Positions 49,978-62,469 are shown, counted from the first letter of the stretch. The stretch is 64,000 nucleotides of DNA from Notospermus geniculatus (GCA_002633025.1 NMRB01000046.1:447854-511853), one strand, 5' to 3'. A program made the numbers and translations. The notes: generated from the sequence alone by a model not told the origin.

Positions 49978-50628
49978 CTCGAGTCGGGACTACTTCATAT
50001 CTATCGAGATCACAGGTTTTTCTGACCCGCTACAAACGGAGGGAATAACTGCTCAACATCAGAGCTTGAAGGATACACACCGCCAATGTAATCATGTTAT
50101 ACCGATGACAGAGAACAACCTTGTTCCCAGCGGGATTCAATCCAAACCAATTCCGCTCATCCCACTCAATGAGCACTGACCTTGACCTTAATTCCACACC
50201 AGACGCGAACATTATTAGATTGCGTTGAATACTGGAGAATCATCCGACATGAAGTGTAGCTTAACCGCGGTCAATGGCTGTCATCAACGCGGGGGAGCTG
50301 TATGTCCCGCTCAGATCCAGTTGCCAATCAATACGAGACGAACTGACGTGTCTCTTGGTTTGATGATTCTCTGTAGCAACATGGTTCACCAGATGTAGGA
50401 TTTGAAATCATAACCATAGAGGCTTTGAGCGCACATTTGGAAAGAGAAGATTATGATGCAACATGGGGGAGGGGGGGTTAAAAACTGCCACAGGAGGGCG
50501 CTAGTGTTGCATACGTGAGTGATCAGGGGGATTTGGGCATTTCCATTGAAACATGCACTGGTTTAAGATCCAGGTGAAGATGTTGGAAGACAACACACTG
50601 GGACACTGCTCAGTTGGTCCTCCACGTG

Positions 50629-50775
50629 AGTTTTCTCACACGAATTGTCTCTCTATGGGCATTAACCATAGAAAGCTATGGGCAGTCATTTGTGTCTCTG
50701 GTCTTGGCATAAGTAGTGAAGAAACCAACAATGATGAATTGCCCATTGAGAGCCAGCTCGCTGAAAAAACTCGCA
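50629..50775. mobile_element. MITE family G, copy 4
   Basis: GTGAGTTTTCTCACACGAAT on the left; CCCATTGAGAGCCAGCTCGC and AAAAAACTC on the right. It directly neighbours the 953-bp fold-back element. Confidence 0.65.
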
Positions 50776-50794
50776 GATGGAGGAGCACATTTAC

Positions 50795-51747
50795 CAGTCA
50801 GGAACAATCGCTCGATCGCCAGTTGCCATCCAATCGAACTGCGTCGGTCAATTGAACAACAGGGTGTAAATATGGCGTCGGCCAATTGGCCGAAAATCGT
50901 CCGATCGAGGGACGGTACTTTCAACACTGTCAAAAAAATGGTCCTGCGCATTTAATCAGGTATTTGCGCATCCTCAAATTACAACTGCAGAGACGAGAAA
51001 GATAAAAGGTACCTGTCACAAAAATCCTGATTTGATCACAAGTCGCCTTCCTATGCCAATATCCATCGGAAGTGATGGGTATTCATATCCCAATGAACAA
51101 GCCCATATGGGCCCCACATATAGTTGAAGATATGGGCCCCATGCCCGGGGCCCCATGTGGGCATGCACCCCCCGGATGCACCCAAGAAAAATACGGGTCC
51201 CATTTTTTGCCCAGATACATATGGGGCCCAGCTTGGAGCCATACTACCATATGGGCCCCAGATGGGCCCCACATGTACCTGGGCACAAAAATATGGGACC
51301 CATATTTTTCTTGGGTGCATCAGGGGTGCATGCCCACATGGGGCCCATATCTTCAACTATATGTGGGGCCCATATGGGCTTGTTCATCGGGATATGAATA
51401 TCCTTCACTTCCGATGGATATTGGCATAGGAAGGCGACTTGTGATCAAATCAGGATTTTTGTGACAGGTACCTTTTATCTTTCTCGTCTCTGCAGTTGTA
51501 ATTTGAGGATGCGCAAATACGTGATTAAATGCGCAGGACCGTTTTTTGACAGTGTTGAAAGTACCGCCCCTTGATCGGACGATTTTCGGCCAATTGGCCA
51601 ACGCCATATTTAAACGCTGTTGTTCAATTGACCGACGCAGTTCGATTGGCGGCAACTGGCGATCGGTAGATTGAAATGCGCACCATTCCTTCGAGCTGCG
51701 CAGTTCAATTGACCGATAACTGGCGATCGGGCGAAAATTCCTGACTG
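50795..51747. mobile_element. 953-bp fold-back transposon with 5-bp TSD (TTTAC)
   Basis: Ends CAGTCAGGAA and TTCCTGACTG, flanked by TTTAC on both sides (50790-50794, 51748-51752). The arms of about 400 bp are inverse copies, e.g. CACAAAAATCCTGATTTGAT at 51017 and its inverse near 51450. The centre (51100-51360) is packed with self-complementary TATGGGCCCCA words. Frames of 60-130 codons across it are products of the symmetry. No transposase. Confidence 0.9.
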
Positions 51748-51752
51748 TTTAC

Positions 51753-52850
51753 TCCATGGGGACAACATCATTAGGCCTACAGCCATTTTTTCTTGGAAAC
51801 CATGGCAATGCATGGTTGCACGACAAATTCTTTTTTTCTGCGTTCAGCTCAACTCTGATGAACATGAATAAAGCAATTAACCCAATGTTCAACCTGTCAT
51901 TTACATGTCAGCCCATTAAACTTCATTCTGTGATGTAAGACGGTCTAAAGAAGGGCCTAATAGTTATTATTATCTCTCACGTCGACGGCCACAAAATTAT
52001 CACTTCAGAAGCTCTTTAAAATTCTGCACTTCTATCTCAGGGCAAAGTAAATTGAACTCCTATGGACTCCTACGCAAATTCTTCCTAAAATATCTCACAC
52101 TTAAATATCTCACACTTAACTTTGGTTAGATTCCAACACAGTGGTTAAAATCCGACTGTTTTCAACAATTCCCATATATGGGTTTATGCGCAGTGAGATT
52201 TTACAACGGACCATTACACACTCATGTAAGGAATATTTATGACTGACTTATTCTTTGTTATGCGAAGATGAATGGGCAGAATTTCCAAAGGCCTGAATAA
52301 ACCAATGAATGTCAATAATAAAAGCTTTGACGTGTTTAGAAATAGTGCGATATTTATTCCTCACGGGACACGGAGTCAATACCTGGACCCCGCTGGTATC
52401 GGGTCTGGTGGCGATTTCGACAGACCAACAGGTCAATAATATCATAATCCATTGCACATTCATGACCTTTCAATTTATTTTCTTTTTAAGAGAACTATCA
52501 GGTGTGACGGACTATAAACGAACAACAAACCTCGGCGAACTGTGGTGGTAGCCAGTGACCTGTACCAAATATTTCATTCTTCCTCCGCAAAGGAGCCATT
52601 TATACCAATGTTTGTGATTTATTAAACAAATGGGTTTTAGCACATCTCCTAGTTCTTCAGAGTTCAATTCCGTGTTAGGTCACCGACCCGCCGTCCGAGG
52701 TCGGTACGCAGACATTGCCACACAAATTTCATTTTCAACCGTTTACATTTTGCCTGTTTAACATCTCACAAATTTCGAAAATATTATTTCAGGAGGTTCA
52801 AGCCCCAAACTCAGGCATAGCAACTTGTCTTACAATACTAGGCGATATTT
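51753..52850. other. Putative KLF intron 1, no gene recognised
   Basis: Only short random frames. AAATATCTCACACTTAA occurs twice in tandem near 52088-52115. Confidence 0.5.
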
Positions 52851-52855
52851 ACCTC

Positions 52856-52930
52856 ATGTAGGAGGAAACCAGAGCCTTGGATGAAACTTACGACGTCAGG
52901 TTGAACTGCAGATAAAACTGATGTTACACA
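52856..52930 (-). repeat. SINE-B tail fragment
   Basis: GTAGGAGGAAACCAGAGCC followed by GATGAAACTTACGACGTCAG; the head is not recognisable. Confidence 0.55.
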
Positions 52931-53270
52931 CATCTGCACGACCATTTCAAACCATCTGACGGAGCTACAGCTGTCGTTCTGTTGACCAGGACAACTCTGA
53001 GAGATCTGCCCTGATTGACAGGGATGGTAATGATGCCGTTATCATCTCCCAGCGGACATGTCAATCACTCCATCTCTCAGCCATCACACATCCGACGATT
53101 CAGACCACTTCGCCAGATTGTGATGTGACGTGTTCTCTCTTGAGATGGCCATAAGATAGACAAATGTCCCCAGGAAGTGGGGAGACAATGCCGTCCAGGG
53201 ACAAGATAGACACTGATTACATCCTGAACAGATTGTTTCCACAGGAGAAATACAAGATAGTGTTTTGCCT

Positions 53271-53422
53271 TCAGGGTCAAGGCGACTGTGATAGTGTCAA
53301 GGACAAAGCTAGAGGTCAAGGCCATATCTAGGGGGTCAAGGCTGTAGCTAGAGGTCAAGTCATATTGGAGGTTAAGGCCACAGCTCAAGTCAAGGCCATA
53401 GCGAGAGTTCAAGGCCATACCT
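53271..53422. repeat. GTCAAGGCCATAGCTAGAG minisatellite ending in an assembly gap
   Basis: Seven or so degenerate ~20-bp units (AGGTCAAGGCCATA, GTAGCTAGAGGTCAAG). The array runs straight into the run of undetermined bases. Confidence 0.85.
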
Positions 53423-53468
53423 NNNNNNNNNNNNNNNNNNNNNNNNNNNNNNNNNNNNNNNNNNNNNN
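53423..53468. other. Assembly gap (46 N)
   Basis: Undetermined bases directly after a tandem array; the true array is probably longer than shown. Confidence 1.
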
Positions 53469-54186
53469 CAACTGCAGGATGGATGTGTTCGGGTCCAGTA
53501 AATCCATCATCTGGTTCACCTCCTAGCCGTCAGCACCGGATGTTTAGAGAGGAGTAAAAGAGCCAACTAGAGATATAGCAAGATAAACAATCCAGGTACT
53601 CTTGGTTTATGTATCGTAAGTAGGTAGGTCTGGCTATGGATGGAATGATCGCTTTGGAGAACTGATCATGAAATAAACATCAATGGCACTTCACCAATCG
53701 TATCAATCTTTTATGATCTATTTCATTCACGGTTTCTGAAGTGTTCTACAGGAGAATTGAGATGAACATGAACTGGTGATGAATGCGGTGAATCCAAGGT
53801 TGAACTGATTCTTTATGGCCGTGCTTTAAATTACAGGGAATTTATTAACTGATGTTGGTGGCATTTTCTGGTTCAATCCAGAAAGAAACAGGGCGTCTCG
53901 GAAAAAAGGTAACCGGCAGTTTCATGCGACAAAAGCTAGAGAATTCTGCTGTTCATGTGCAATTCAAAGCGGAACACTACATGTCTGCATCTCCAGGGAA
54001 ATCTATTCTTCTTCTTATCTTCTGGAGAGACCTGAGTTGAATGATTCACCAGGAAAACATTCCACGCAGACTGTAGAATCTTACAGAGAGATGGAGTAGC
54101 GTTGCGTAGCTCAAGACTGGATGCTAAGAGGTCATGAGTTCAAGTCTCCTGTGAAGTAAACTGAGCAGTTTCAAGAGCAAAATACT

Positions 54187-54320
54187 GGCGTTCACATGCG
54201 AGCAGGTTCACGTGACTGCTGGACCGGCGTTCACATGCGAGAAGGTTCACATGAATGCTGGCATTCACACGTGAGAAGTTTCACATGAATGCTGGTGTTA
54301 GTTTGTGAGCAGGTTCACAT
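54187..54320. repeat. ~33-40-bp tandem repeat (GTTCACATG)
   Basis: Four degenerate units of the form GGCGTTCACATGCGAGAAGG, TTCACATGAATGCT. Confidence 0.8.
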
Positions 54321-55140
54321 ACGATGACAAATCACCATCAGCCTGGTTGGCGGGCACAGCAGACCCATGATGGTGAACTTCTGACCACCATGGTTAAAGG
54401 TGTCACCTCCGTAGAAGTCGATGTGAAACTATTCAGGTTATGGTCCCATGTCAATTTCTTATTGAAAGGAAACATTGTTTAGGACCACTGGTCATGCAGT
54501 GCTGCCACCTATTGACAATAATTCCTCTCATTCAACAGGAGGACGTCCTGATGACTCGACACATGATATCATCCCCGCAAGAAACACAAGTGCTACGACC
54601 GCCATATGCACCCCTTGAATCAGCAAGTGTACCCTTGGTTGCCATGGTGATCGACAAACAGTGTCATCCCTCGGAGAGATGTATGGCGTCCGCTGTCATT
54701 TGAACCTTTGGAAGTTGGATACCTTCATCTCAGATTAACCCTTTGATCAACAAGTCTGTGCTACATGTAGTCTGGGGCGCAAGTATCAGGTCGTGGTCTT
54801 GGAGAGTCCAATCAACACAAAGAACAAAGTCAGGCCTTGCGGCGTAAACAGTAATGTGAACAGAAAATATTCACATCTGAATGGAGAGCTGAGTGCCAAG
54901 TTACAGCAACGTAGAGGCTTTGCACTGACGTCATCCTGGCGGCCATTCTGGAGGACACAGGGCGCAGAGATGTGAGCCGACCGGGACGTGACTTGCGTGA
55001 AGTGCCCCACGCCATTGTTTGACGTAATGTCAGTGGGGCATGCAGGGCTCATTTCGCTGCGCCTCTGCAGCATGTGTACTCCAGCATGGCGGCCTGTGAC
55101 GTCATATGCAAAGCCTCTATAGATGACATCAATTGAATTT

Positions 55141-55297
55141 CATGTAGAGCAGGAGGAAACCAGAGTGCCCAGCGAAAACCCACTCTGTCAAAGAGTCCCC
55201 TCTCTATCACATGCAGGGTGGGTCCAACTGGAGCTCAAACCTGGAGCGTCAGCCACGACATGCCTGACATTCGCACTGCACCACTCTGACAGCCCAG
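55141..55297 (-). repeat. SINE-B copy
   Basis: Tail GAGCAGGAGGAAACCAGAGT, head GGCTGTCAGAGTGGTGCAGT on -, B-box-like GGTTTGAGCTCC. Confidence 0.85.
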
Positions 55298-55299
55298 TG

Positions 55300-56598
55300 G
55301 TGATCACGCCAATACTTCCAGTTTCTAGTACCACAAACCATGCGAACATCCTCCTGAAATCAACTGAATAACAGAACACACTGAAATCTACACGCATACC
55401 TCTTTCACAATGTTGTTACAAACGTTAACTTACACGAACGACCGCTGAGCTCCGTCGGTTTCTTGTCGAGTAATTTGTAATAAAGGATAAAGGCAATATC
55501 GGAAAGAAAAACTTGTGTTATGAATAAATCACGACGACTCTGATTTTTAATAGCATTTCTTGGTTACCATAGCGATGGCAAGAAGTACAATCAAAGTTAA
55601 ATCAATTTCAATTAGAGTCAGTGATTTTTGTTTGCGTACCAGATTCATTGATGAACTGAACCGATACAGGCTCGTGTGGAGGAGGCAGGGAGAGATGTAA
55701 AGACGGACTGGAGAAAAAGGCGAAAATATTAGATCTCAATACAGGCACAGTGAGTCTGCAGAATACACTGATTTCACATCTCGCTCGCACGATCACAGTG
55801 CCCCTAGTAGAATTTTCAACAGCCTTCTATTTTCCCACCAGGGATGAATCCCTGGTGGCGGTATTGGGAACCAACACGTGTTTTTCAACCTCGATCTAGG
55901 AAATATTAGCCTTACTCCTTGAGATTTTCCATTCAAATTATACTTTGCTCCGACTTTAGGTGAAAATGGCCCATTTTTGGCTGCACTCAGAGCAACATGA
56001 TTCTGAACCGAGCGAGGTCACTGCGGACATCATTACCCTCGTCATTTGCTCATCAATTTGATATCAATCAAACCAACGTTTGGCCATTAACTATAGAACG
56101 ATAATAATTCGTCATGATCTAAAAACAGCGTGGTCCAGGGCTGAACAAGCAGACGACGTGGTCTCATCATCCAGGGAGCTGGACAGGTGTTGGCGTGAGT
56201 CATAATGAGTCATACAAGGCCTAGGAAACCAACGGCTCAGAAATGGTGTGATTTCCATCCATATTTGGTAGATAAAATCTTCGTCATTTTGTTTGAGAAT
56301 GCAAGGCCTAGAATCCAGGGGTTCCTGGATCTCAGTTGTGAAGACGGCCTACGGAAGAACAGCAGACATCAAACAATGGACCAACCCTCGGGATTAAAGT
56401 TTCCGACTCTCACGTTCAACAAACGGCAGCTGATTTTCAATCAATGTGTGTAAGATGAAATGATGTAGTCCCATAGCGGCTGTTTGATAACTAGATATGA
56501 CACAGGGGAGACAGGGTGTGTCAGAAAACTGCCATCTCATTTTCCCACACTCCTGTGTGATTTTTTTTTACACCCCGTGGAAAATAAAGTCACCTGAC
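55300..56598. other. Putative KLF intron 1, no gene recognised
   Basis: No repeat family or exon recognised. CACCAGGGATGAATCCCTGGTG near 55838 is a small perfect hairpin. Confidence 0.5.
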
Positions 56599-56599
56599 A

Positions 56600-56743
56600 A
56601 AAGCCTAGTTCATACTTCGGCGTCCGATGGACGCACGATCAAAATCTCGACGCCGACATAATGAAGTAGGCTTATGTCGACGTACAGATTTTGATTGCGC
56701 GTCGGACGCCGATGGTCGTGCGTCGAAGTATGAACTAGGCTTT
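56600..56743. mobile_element. 144-bp fold-back MITE
   Basis: AAAGCCTAGTTCATACTTCG and its inverse CGAAGTATGAACTAGGCTTT form the ends; the interior pairs imperfectly (GGCGTCCGA/TCGGACGCC). Confidence 0.85.
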
Positions 56744-57601
56744 ATACAACGTTTTTTTCTACAAGTTCAATCTACTGTACCAACTGCACTACAGTTATTT
56801 TCGTAGTACAAATGTACATGTATTACCTAACTACCGGTATCTGTCTGGTCTAAACCTAACAATTGCCAAGCTTAGGGAATAGGGGACTACTATTTTTCTG
56901 AATGGGCCCTATCATGGGCCTAGTTGATGGATGGATGTTACCGTATTGTGTAATATTGGGTAAGGGGTCAAGAGTTCAGGGTACCGGTATACATGTAGGA
57001 AGGGGTTGAAGTTAATGAATGGAGGACTGTGTTCAACTGGGGGCCAACCCTGAACTCTGTTAAGTGCTCAAACACCAAAATAACCCACATATCCCAGCCC
57101 AGACTTCACAGCAATCAAAATCCATATCCTAAACTAATATATTTTGACAAAATAAGACTGATGAATTTATTCACAAATACCCAGACACTGTTGGGGAAAA
57201 AATCGATGCTATTTGCGGTTCCTGACAGCTCAAATGAGAACCGTAAAACACACGGGTGTTGTGGCCTCATCGAACAGCGGAATGCAATGTAAACAATGGG
57301 TGTGCGCAAATACTGGAAAAGCTCAGTTCCCACATACTTATCAGTGTAGATATCACAAATACTTGTCATTATGCCCATATATGGTCGTTTCCCAATGCTT
57401 GTGACAAGTGTAAGGACATATACATTACACTATAACCACAAAATATTTATACATGTAGAGGAAAACAAGTGTAAACTAACTGAGAAAGTGTACAGGGTGG
57501 CCCGGAAATGTGGGCTAGCAGGTTAGATACTTTGCCATTTCACTGCCATGTCATAATTATCAAAAAACGTGCAGAAAAGAACTGAAAAATACATGTAACT
57601 G

Positions 57602-57675
57602 AACCCTGTCACATAGGTATTCATTGGAAAGCTCACAGTGAGTACTTTCTGATGAATACCTATGTGACAGGGTTT
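57602..57675. mobile_element. Hairpin MITE K, copy 3
   Basis: AACCCTGTCACATAGGTATT arm and its inverse AATACCTATGTGACAGGGTT (one change), loop of about 20 nt. Confidence 0.87.
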
Positions 57676-57679
57676 TTTA

Positions 57680-59090
57680 TGCAACTTTTTTGAGGCATTG
57701 TCATTTTTCAGGTTATAAAATGGCAGATCCATTCATTCTCACTCCCCATGTCCTCACGTCAACCCTTATCATTTATTTACCCATGGGATGAGGGCAAGTT
57801 TGATACTTCATAAATCAACACCAAGCAATAAAATACACAATACAAGTATCAAATTCTTCGGTCATAATATGAGAGGGGTTTATAGTCATTGAAAGTTTAT
57901 GACCCAAGTTGCTTGGTTACATGGCGCATACTGACCGATGCTGACCGGGCATTGACTGACGTCTCATCCGGTGTGGGCTGAAGTCTCAGTCGGGCAAGTG
58001 TGGCAAGATCTGCAGAAGAATGTCAGATTCCGTGCGTGCTACGTTTTTGACGACGTAACAGATCATCAAAGATCTAATCTTAAGAAGGGTCTTGTGAACT
58101 TCTGAAGTATTTTTCAAATTAAAGCCCTTACAGTATTTTTCAAATTAAAGCCCTTAAACCCTTCAATTTATCATTTATGTCATTGGCCGACGTGTGACCT
58201 GCGTCCGTGGGGCCCTTGACTTGCCTGCCGCACATGACATTGTGAGGCAGTATCAGGGTAAACCGCAGTTGACCTAACCAAGAACTTAGAAACCACACTT
58301 GAACTTTTATGGCAATAAAATCAAAAATAATCTTTATTGAAAAAGTCCAACCAACCAGGGGTCGAACAAACTCAACATTTCTGCTGATTTCTCACTGCCT
58401 CAAGCGAAAATCGGAAAGGAAGACCTATGTTATTGCATTTTGCATTTACTAAGGTCCCAAGTAGGCCTAACAAGGTTTCAAGTAGGCCCAAAGTTAGAAT
58501 TTTCTACTCTAATCCCCCTTTAACATACTCTCAGCTGTAAGCCTTTTGTCGCTCTATCAACTTTAAAATGACAAATGCCCCGATCTTTGTTTGAGCGGTC
58601 ATCTTCACAGGGGACAGACAATTGCGCCTATCGCGACGCTGTCAGCCGAACGGTAGGGGACAATTATAACTCCGGCATGGGGCACTCCTGATGTGCCCAG
58701 ACGCGACACCGCCATAGACCTGCTTTTCCGGGGATTGGCCATTTCAGTTCAAAGTATCATTCACCTGGAAATGTATGTCAGTATTCACAATGTTTACTAT
58801 TTATAATTTCATGTCAGGCCTTTAGAACAGCTGATCACTTGTGATGGAAAAGTTTTGAATGGCATTCCTGTTGGTGTAGGCCCTTTCATCAACATTCAAA
58901 TCACTGGATGGATTGAATGCCATTCATATCATGTCCTGGATCCAAGTTCAAAGACATTAACTGCAAATCAATCATCTTTGAGAATTTCAGTGGCATAACT
59001 CTTTTTAAAAGATTGGAAATATTTGTCTACAGGCTAGTTTCTCAGAATGTTATTCATTATCTGTGAACTATCTACATGTATGTTGAAGGC
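57680..59090. other. Putative KLF intron 1; one 27-bp duplication
   Basis: AGTATTTTTCAAATTAAAGC plus CCTTA is duplicated in tandem at 58105-58157. No gene recognised. Confidence 0.5.
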
Positions 59091-59099
59091 CTCAAGTCT

Positions 59100-60009
59100 G
59101 GTAACCGGAAAAACACCGATCGGTACCGACTGCAGGCTACCGACTTCCAGGTCATTTTCCACAGGCTGTGTCAAAACATCTCATTTCACGATTTGTTCCT
59201 CGTCTGACCTTGTAAACTAACACCATCAGTTTTGCAGTGTACCAGGAACAGTCTACAGGTCATGTATTCAGTAGCTGTATGCTGGTGTCGGGTCTCTTCA
59301 TCGTATGTTTTGAATGTTGATATTGAGGTGTGCAGAAATCCCCGATGATCAGTGCCCAAAAAGGTCGCCGATTGACGTTATATTAACTGATTAAGCCGCA
59401 TCGAGGATTTCCATTGTGTGTCATGGAGTAACGTCACTTCCGATCAGGGATTCTAAAGTTTTGCCAAAGTGCCCTGTCCTTCTCTCACGTACACATAGGC
59501 GTCCATGTCCCCAATGGGCCTTTGGACAAATTGGACCCTTACACTTATTACGGATTCAAAGAGATTAAATAGCCCGAAGTAATCGACATATAACTCTGTA
59601 CTGCACCTTCACATCATTGTGCACAAAAGAAACACTACCACAGTAGAAAGATGCGCAGACGCAACCAACCCCCAAGCCTGACAAAACAGCATTCTTTGAG
59701 ATTTTACAAGTTATAAGCAAAAGGACTTCACTACTAGACACAAATCGAACCCAGACTTCAATAGGCCAACCTCCTCATAACCAACCACTACCCCAGCTAC
59801 GAATAGTAGTAGGCCTATGCAAACAAACAATTGGGGTTAACGGCCATAAATACTTGACACTGCCATCTAATCAGTGTCTTTTGTTTATAGAACAGAAAAA
59901 GTCTCTGGAGTACTTTTATTACTCCTACTTTTAGCAGAAATCCATGTGTGTATTGCACAGTGTGTCAGTCGGGGCCGATCGGCGGCCGATCGGCGTTTTT
60001 CCGGTTACC
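59100..60009. mobile_element. 910-bp DNA transposon relic with 9-bp TSD
   Basis: Terminal inverted repeats of 24 bp (one mismatch) start GGTAACCGGAAAAAC and run into GATCGG. CTCAAGTCT lies on both sides (59091-59099, 60010-60018), a 9-bp target-site duplication. GG-starting ends with 9-bp duplications are typical of Mutator-like elements (MULEs). The interior has no transposase frame, so it is non-autonomous. Confidence 0.88.
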
Positions 60010-60780
60010 CTCAAGTCTGATTTTGTCGATGGCAAGATTTGGATCGTCACCCAAGTGTTATTCTTGCTCGCTATTGGCACCACTGTCTACACTATCCTGA
60101 GAATCACCATCTTGACTTATCAAGGCCTATGGTCACTTTGCCCTTTGAACTACGCATCAATTGAGCGAGAGTAGCATGATAGAAAAGCTTGTCAGGACAG
60201 ATGGAGAACCCCTGGTCATTATAAAAGCCTCGGGAGACATATCATCCCAGCGGGGGGACATTCGGTATGTCACCCGACATTTCGGGCAACATTTTTTATC
60301 TCGTACCGAAAGTCTAGTTGATTGAAAACGACTTTCTTTTATGAAAAATTCAAATCAATGCCAAAATTAAGGACAAGAAATGACGTGACGTAATGCATCC
60401 ACAGTGTACTCCAGTGAAATCACGCGACGCGACGTCACATGCTGAGTGTTGAATTCCACTTGACTGTGTGTTCAATGCAAGACCCAACTGGCCCCGGCCT
60501 AGAGTTTGGGACGTTTTGAGTTAACCATTTGGCATCAAGGCAACTGCTTACTTCCAAGAAATGAGAATGTGAGTGGTATTTTTCCGTTTGAAGAGACTGC
60601 ATTTGTTTTATGGCCGTTCGAACTTGCGAACCGAGAGAGTGAAAAAAGCGGCAGCCATTACGTAGCCATGGTAGCGGGCAACATATCGATATGACCGCCC
60701 GCGGGGGGACATATCGAAATGACACAAGGTCACATGACGTAAATGAGCCAATCACGTTCACGGAATTTTACTTGAGGTAC

Positions 60781-60926
60781 GAGATTAAGCCGTGGTGCCT
60801 TGTACCTTTGCAAGGGCAAGTAAAAGACCTCATCCAAGTGAGGAACATGAGTAGCTTGAGATGGCCTCTTCCGAACTTATCAGCAGGGCCAATAATGCTA
60901 TGGCTTCGGCCCTGGACGGAAAAATA
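60781..60926 (+). repeat. SINE-A, headless copy
   Basis: Body CTTTGCAAGGGCAAGTAAAA, CATCCAAGTGAGGAACATGA and tail GCCCTGGACGGAAAAATAC. The tRNA-like head is missing, as expected for 5' truncation during reverse transcription. Confidence 0.85.
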
Positions 60927-60929
60927 CAA

Positions 60930-62200
60930 ATACCTCTCCCTCAAAGACAAGTGCGGGGGAGGGGAGTGGTTGTGAACACCCTGGGTGCGAGGATAGTCTA
61001 CACTTCAACCACAACAGGAGGCTAGACTTGCATCTGATGTGCCAGCCCAGAAGTTTTTTTGGATGCTGGGTGCTCACAGACATAGCAACTATGGACAAAA
61101 GCCCATGGAAACGTCGCATCACGAGAGGGGTATGAGAGCCTATAGAGACTGAGGTACATCCTTCTGCCTCGTTATGTCTATTGTTTTCTACACTTTTTGA
61201 GAAAGTAGTGGCTTCACTTCAGAAATGTCAACAACAGGAACATTTTCTCAACGTCATTCCAAAATGTCGAAGTTGTATCCGTCCAAATGCATCAATTCCA
61301 CCCCAATTTGATGCACAGACTATCATAGATATTGCATGTCTATTCAATGTCATGATAGCATGGAATGCCTTGTATAACATACTCAATATTCTTTAGAATT
61401 TGTACACAAATAACAGGACAAGATAGCAGAGAAAGGATTTGAATTAATGTCGTTTTTGTCAATGATGAGACAACGTTTGGTGACTCTAGTACGTCAGAAC
61501 CGTGTGCCGAAAGCATGGCCTCCCGTGAGGCCGCACAGAAAGGCGGACATTTCCAACTAACTCAAGAACTATGAATGTTAAGCCGGTATGAGATACACCC
61601 ACTTATGATGATAAATGTCAATGAACTGTCTGCAGATTTCGCAGGACGCCAGACAAAATACAAGAATAAACAAGTTGTTTTTGATATATCCACCTAGTGT
61701 GTCTGTTGCCCTCACATATTTTTGGACAAAAACATATTCTCAACACCACAAACATCAGATATGCATGTATACCGGTATATCAGCTGCCAAATCATGCTAT
61801 CAAACTGTTTAATATTACTCAACATCATCAATTTTTCAAAGCAGTTTTACTGTAAATGCACAACAGCATTATGTAATACTCTTTATAGTGCATGACAGAA
61901 AGTGCAAGTCAGTGGGGAGACTCTGGATCAGCCAGATGGTATGTTTTGGAGCAAATTGCAGCAAAAACTTATGATAATGTCAAAGGTAATCTCGTGAATA
62001 GTCACAAATTACGCCATCCTGTCTGCATCAAGGTGCTAATGAACGAATTGATCCACTAATAGAAGCAATGCTGGTTGAATTATGAGGTAAGACTGCATAA
62101 TACAATGACTCATTAGTGTTATGTAACATCACTGTAATCAAACAAATGATGATGGATTGAAGTTACATCAGATCCTAATGGTGGTGTCCGGGTTTAACTT
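60930..62200. other. Putative KLF intron 1, no gene recognised
   Basis: AT-rich, short frames only, no repeat family seen. Confidence 0.5.
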
Positions 62201-62204
62201 ATCA

Positions 62205-62468
62205 GATTTTTCCATCAGGGCCGAAGCCATAGCATTATTGGCCGTGGTAAGTAGGGAGGAGGCCATCTCAAGCTACTCATGTTCCTCACTTGGATGGAGT
62301 CTTTTACTTGCCCTTGCAAAGACACAAGGTACAAGCCACCATGGCTTACACTCCCATGCCACAGACATGAAGAGCCGGGAATGATATCCCATATGGCCCG
62401 GGCTGGATTCGAACCCGGGACCTGCCGCTTGCTGAGCGGACGTGATAACCACTTGGTTATCAGGGCTG
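62205..62468 (-). repeat. SINE-A, full-length copy
   Basis: On -, head with A-box-like TAACCAAGTGG and B box GGTTCGAATCC, body CTTTGCAAGGGCAAGTAAAA, end CCTGATGGAAAAATC. Frames on both strands across it are by-products. Confidence 0.9.
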
Positions 62469-62469
62469 G

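Noticed and set aside
51051-51464. Several overlapping frames of 80-130 codons on both strands
   Set aside because: They are symmetric images of each other within the fold-back element; the peptides repeat HMGP/WGPY-type strings from the GGGCCC words.
59944-60174. 76-codon frame on + with a hydrophobic stretch
   Set aside because: It straddles the right end of the 910-bp transposon and its target duplication, so it cannot be an old conserved gene.
62397-62466. Functional tRNA gene on -
   Set aside because: A and B boxes are good, but the sequence is the head of a repeated ~260-bp element and lacks a properly paired acceptor stem; it is a SINE.
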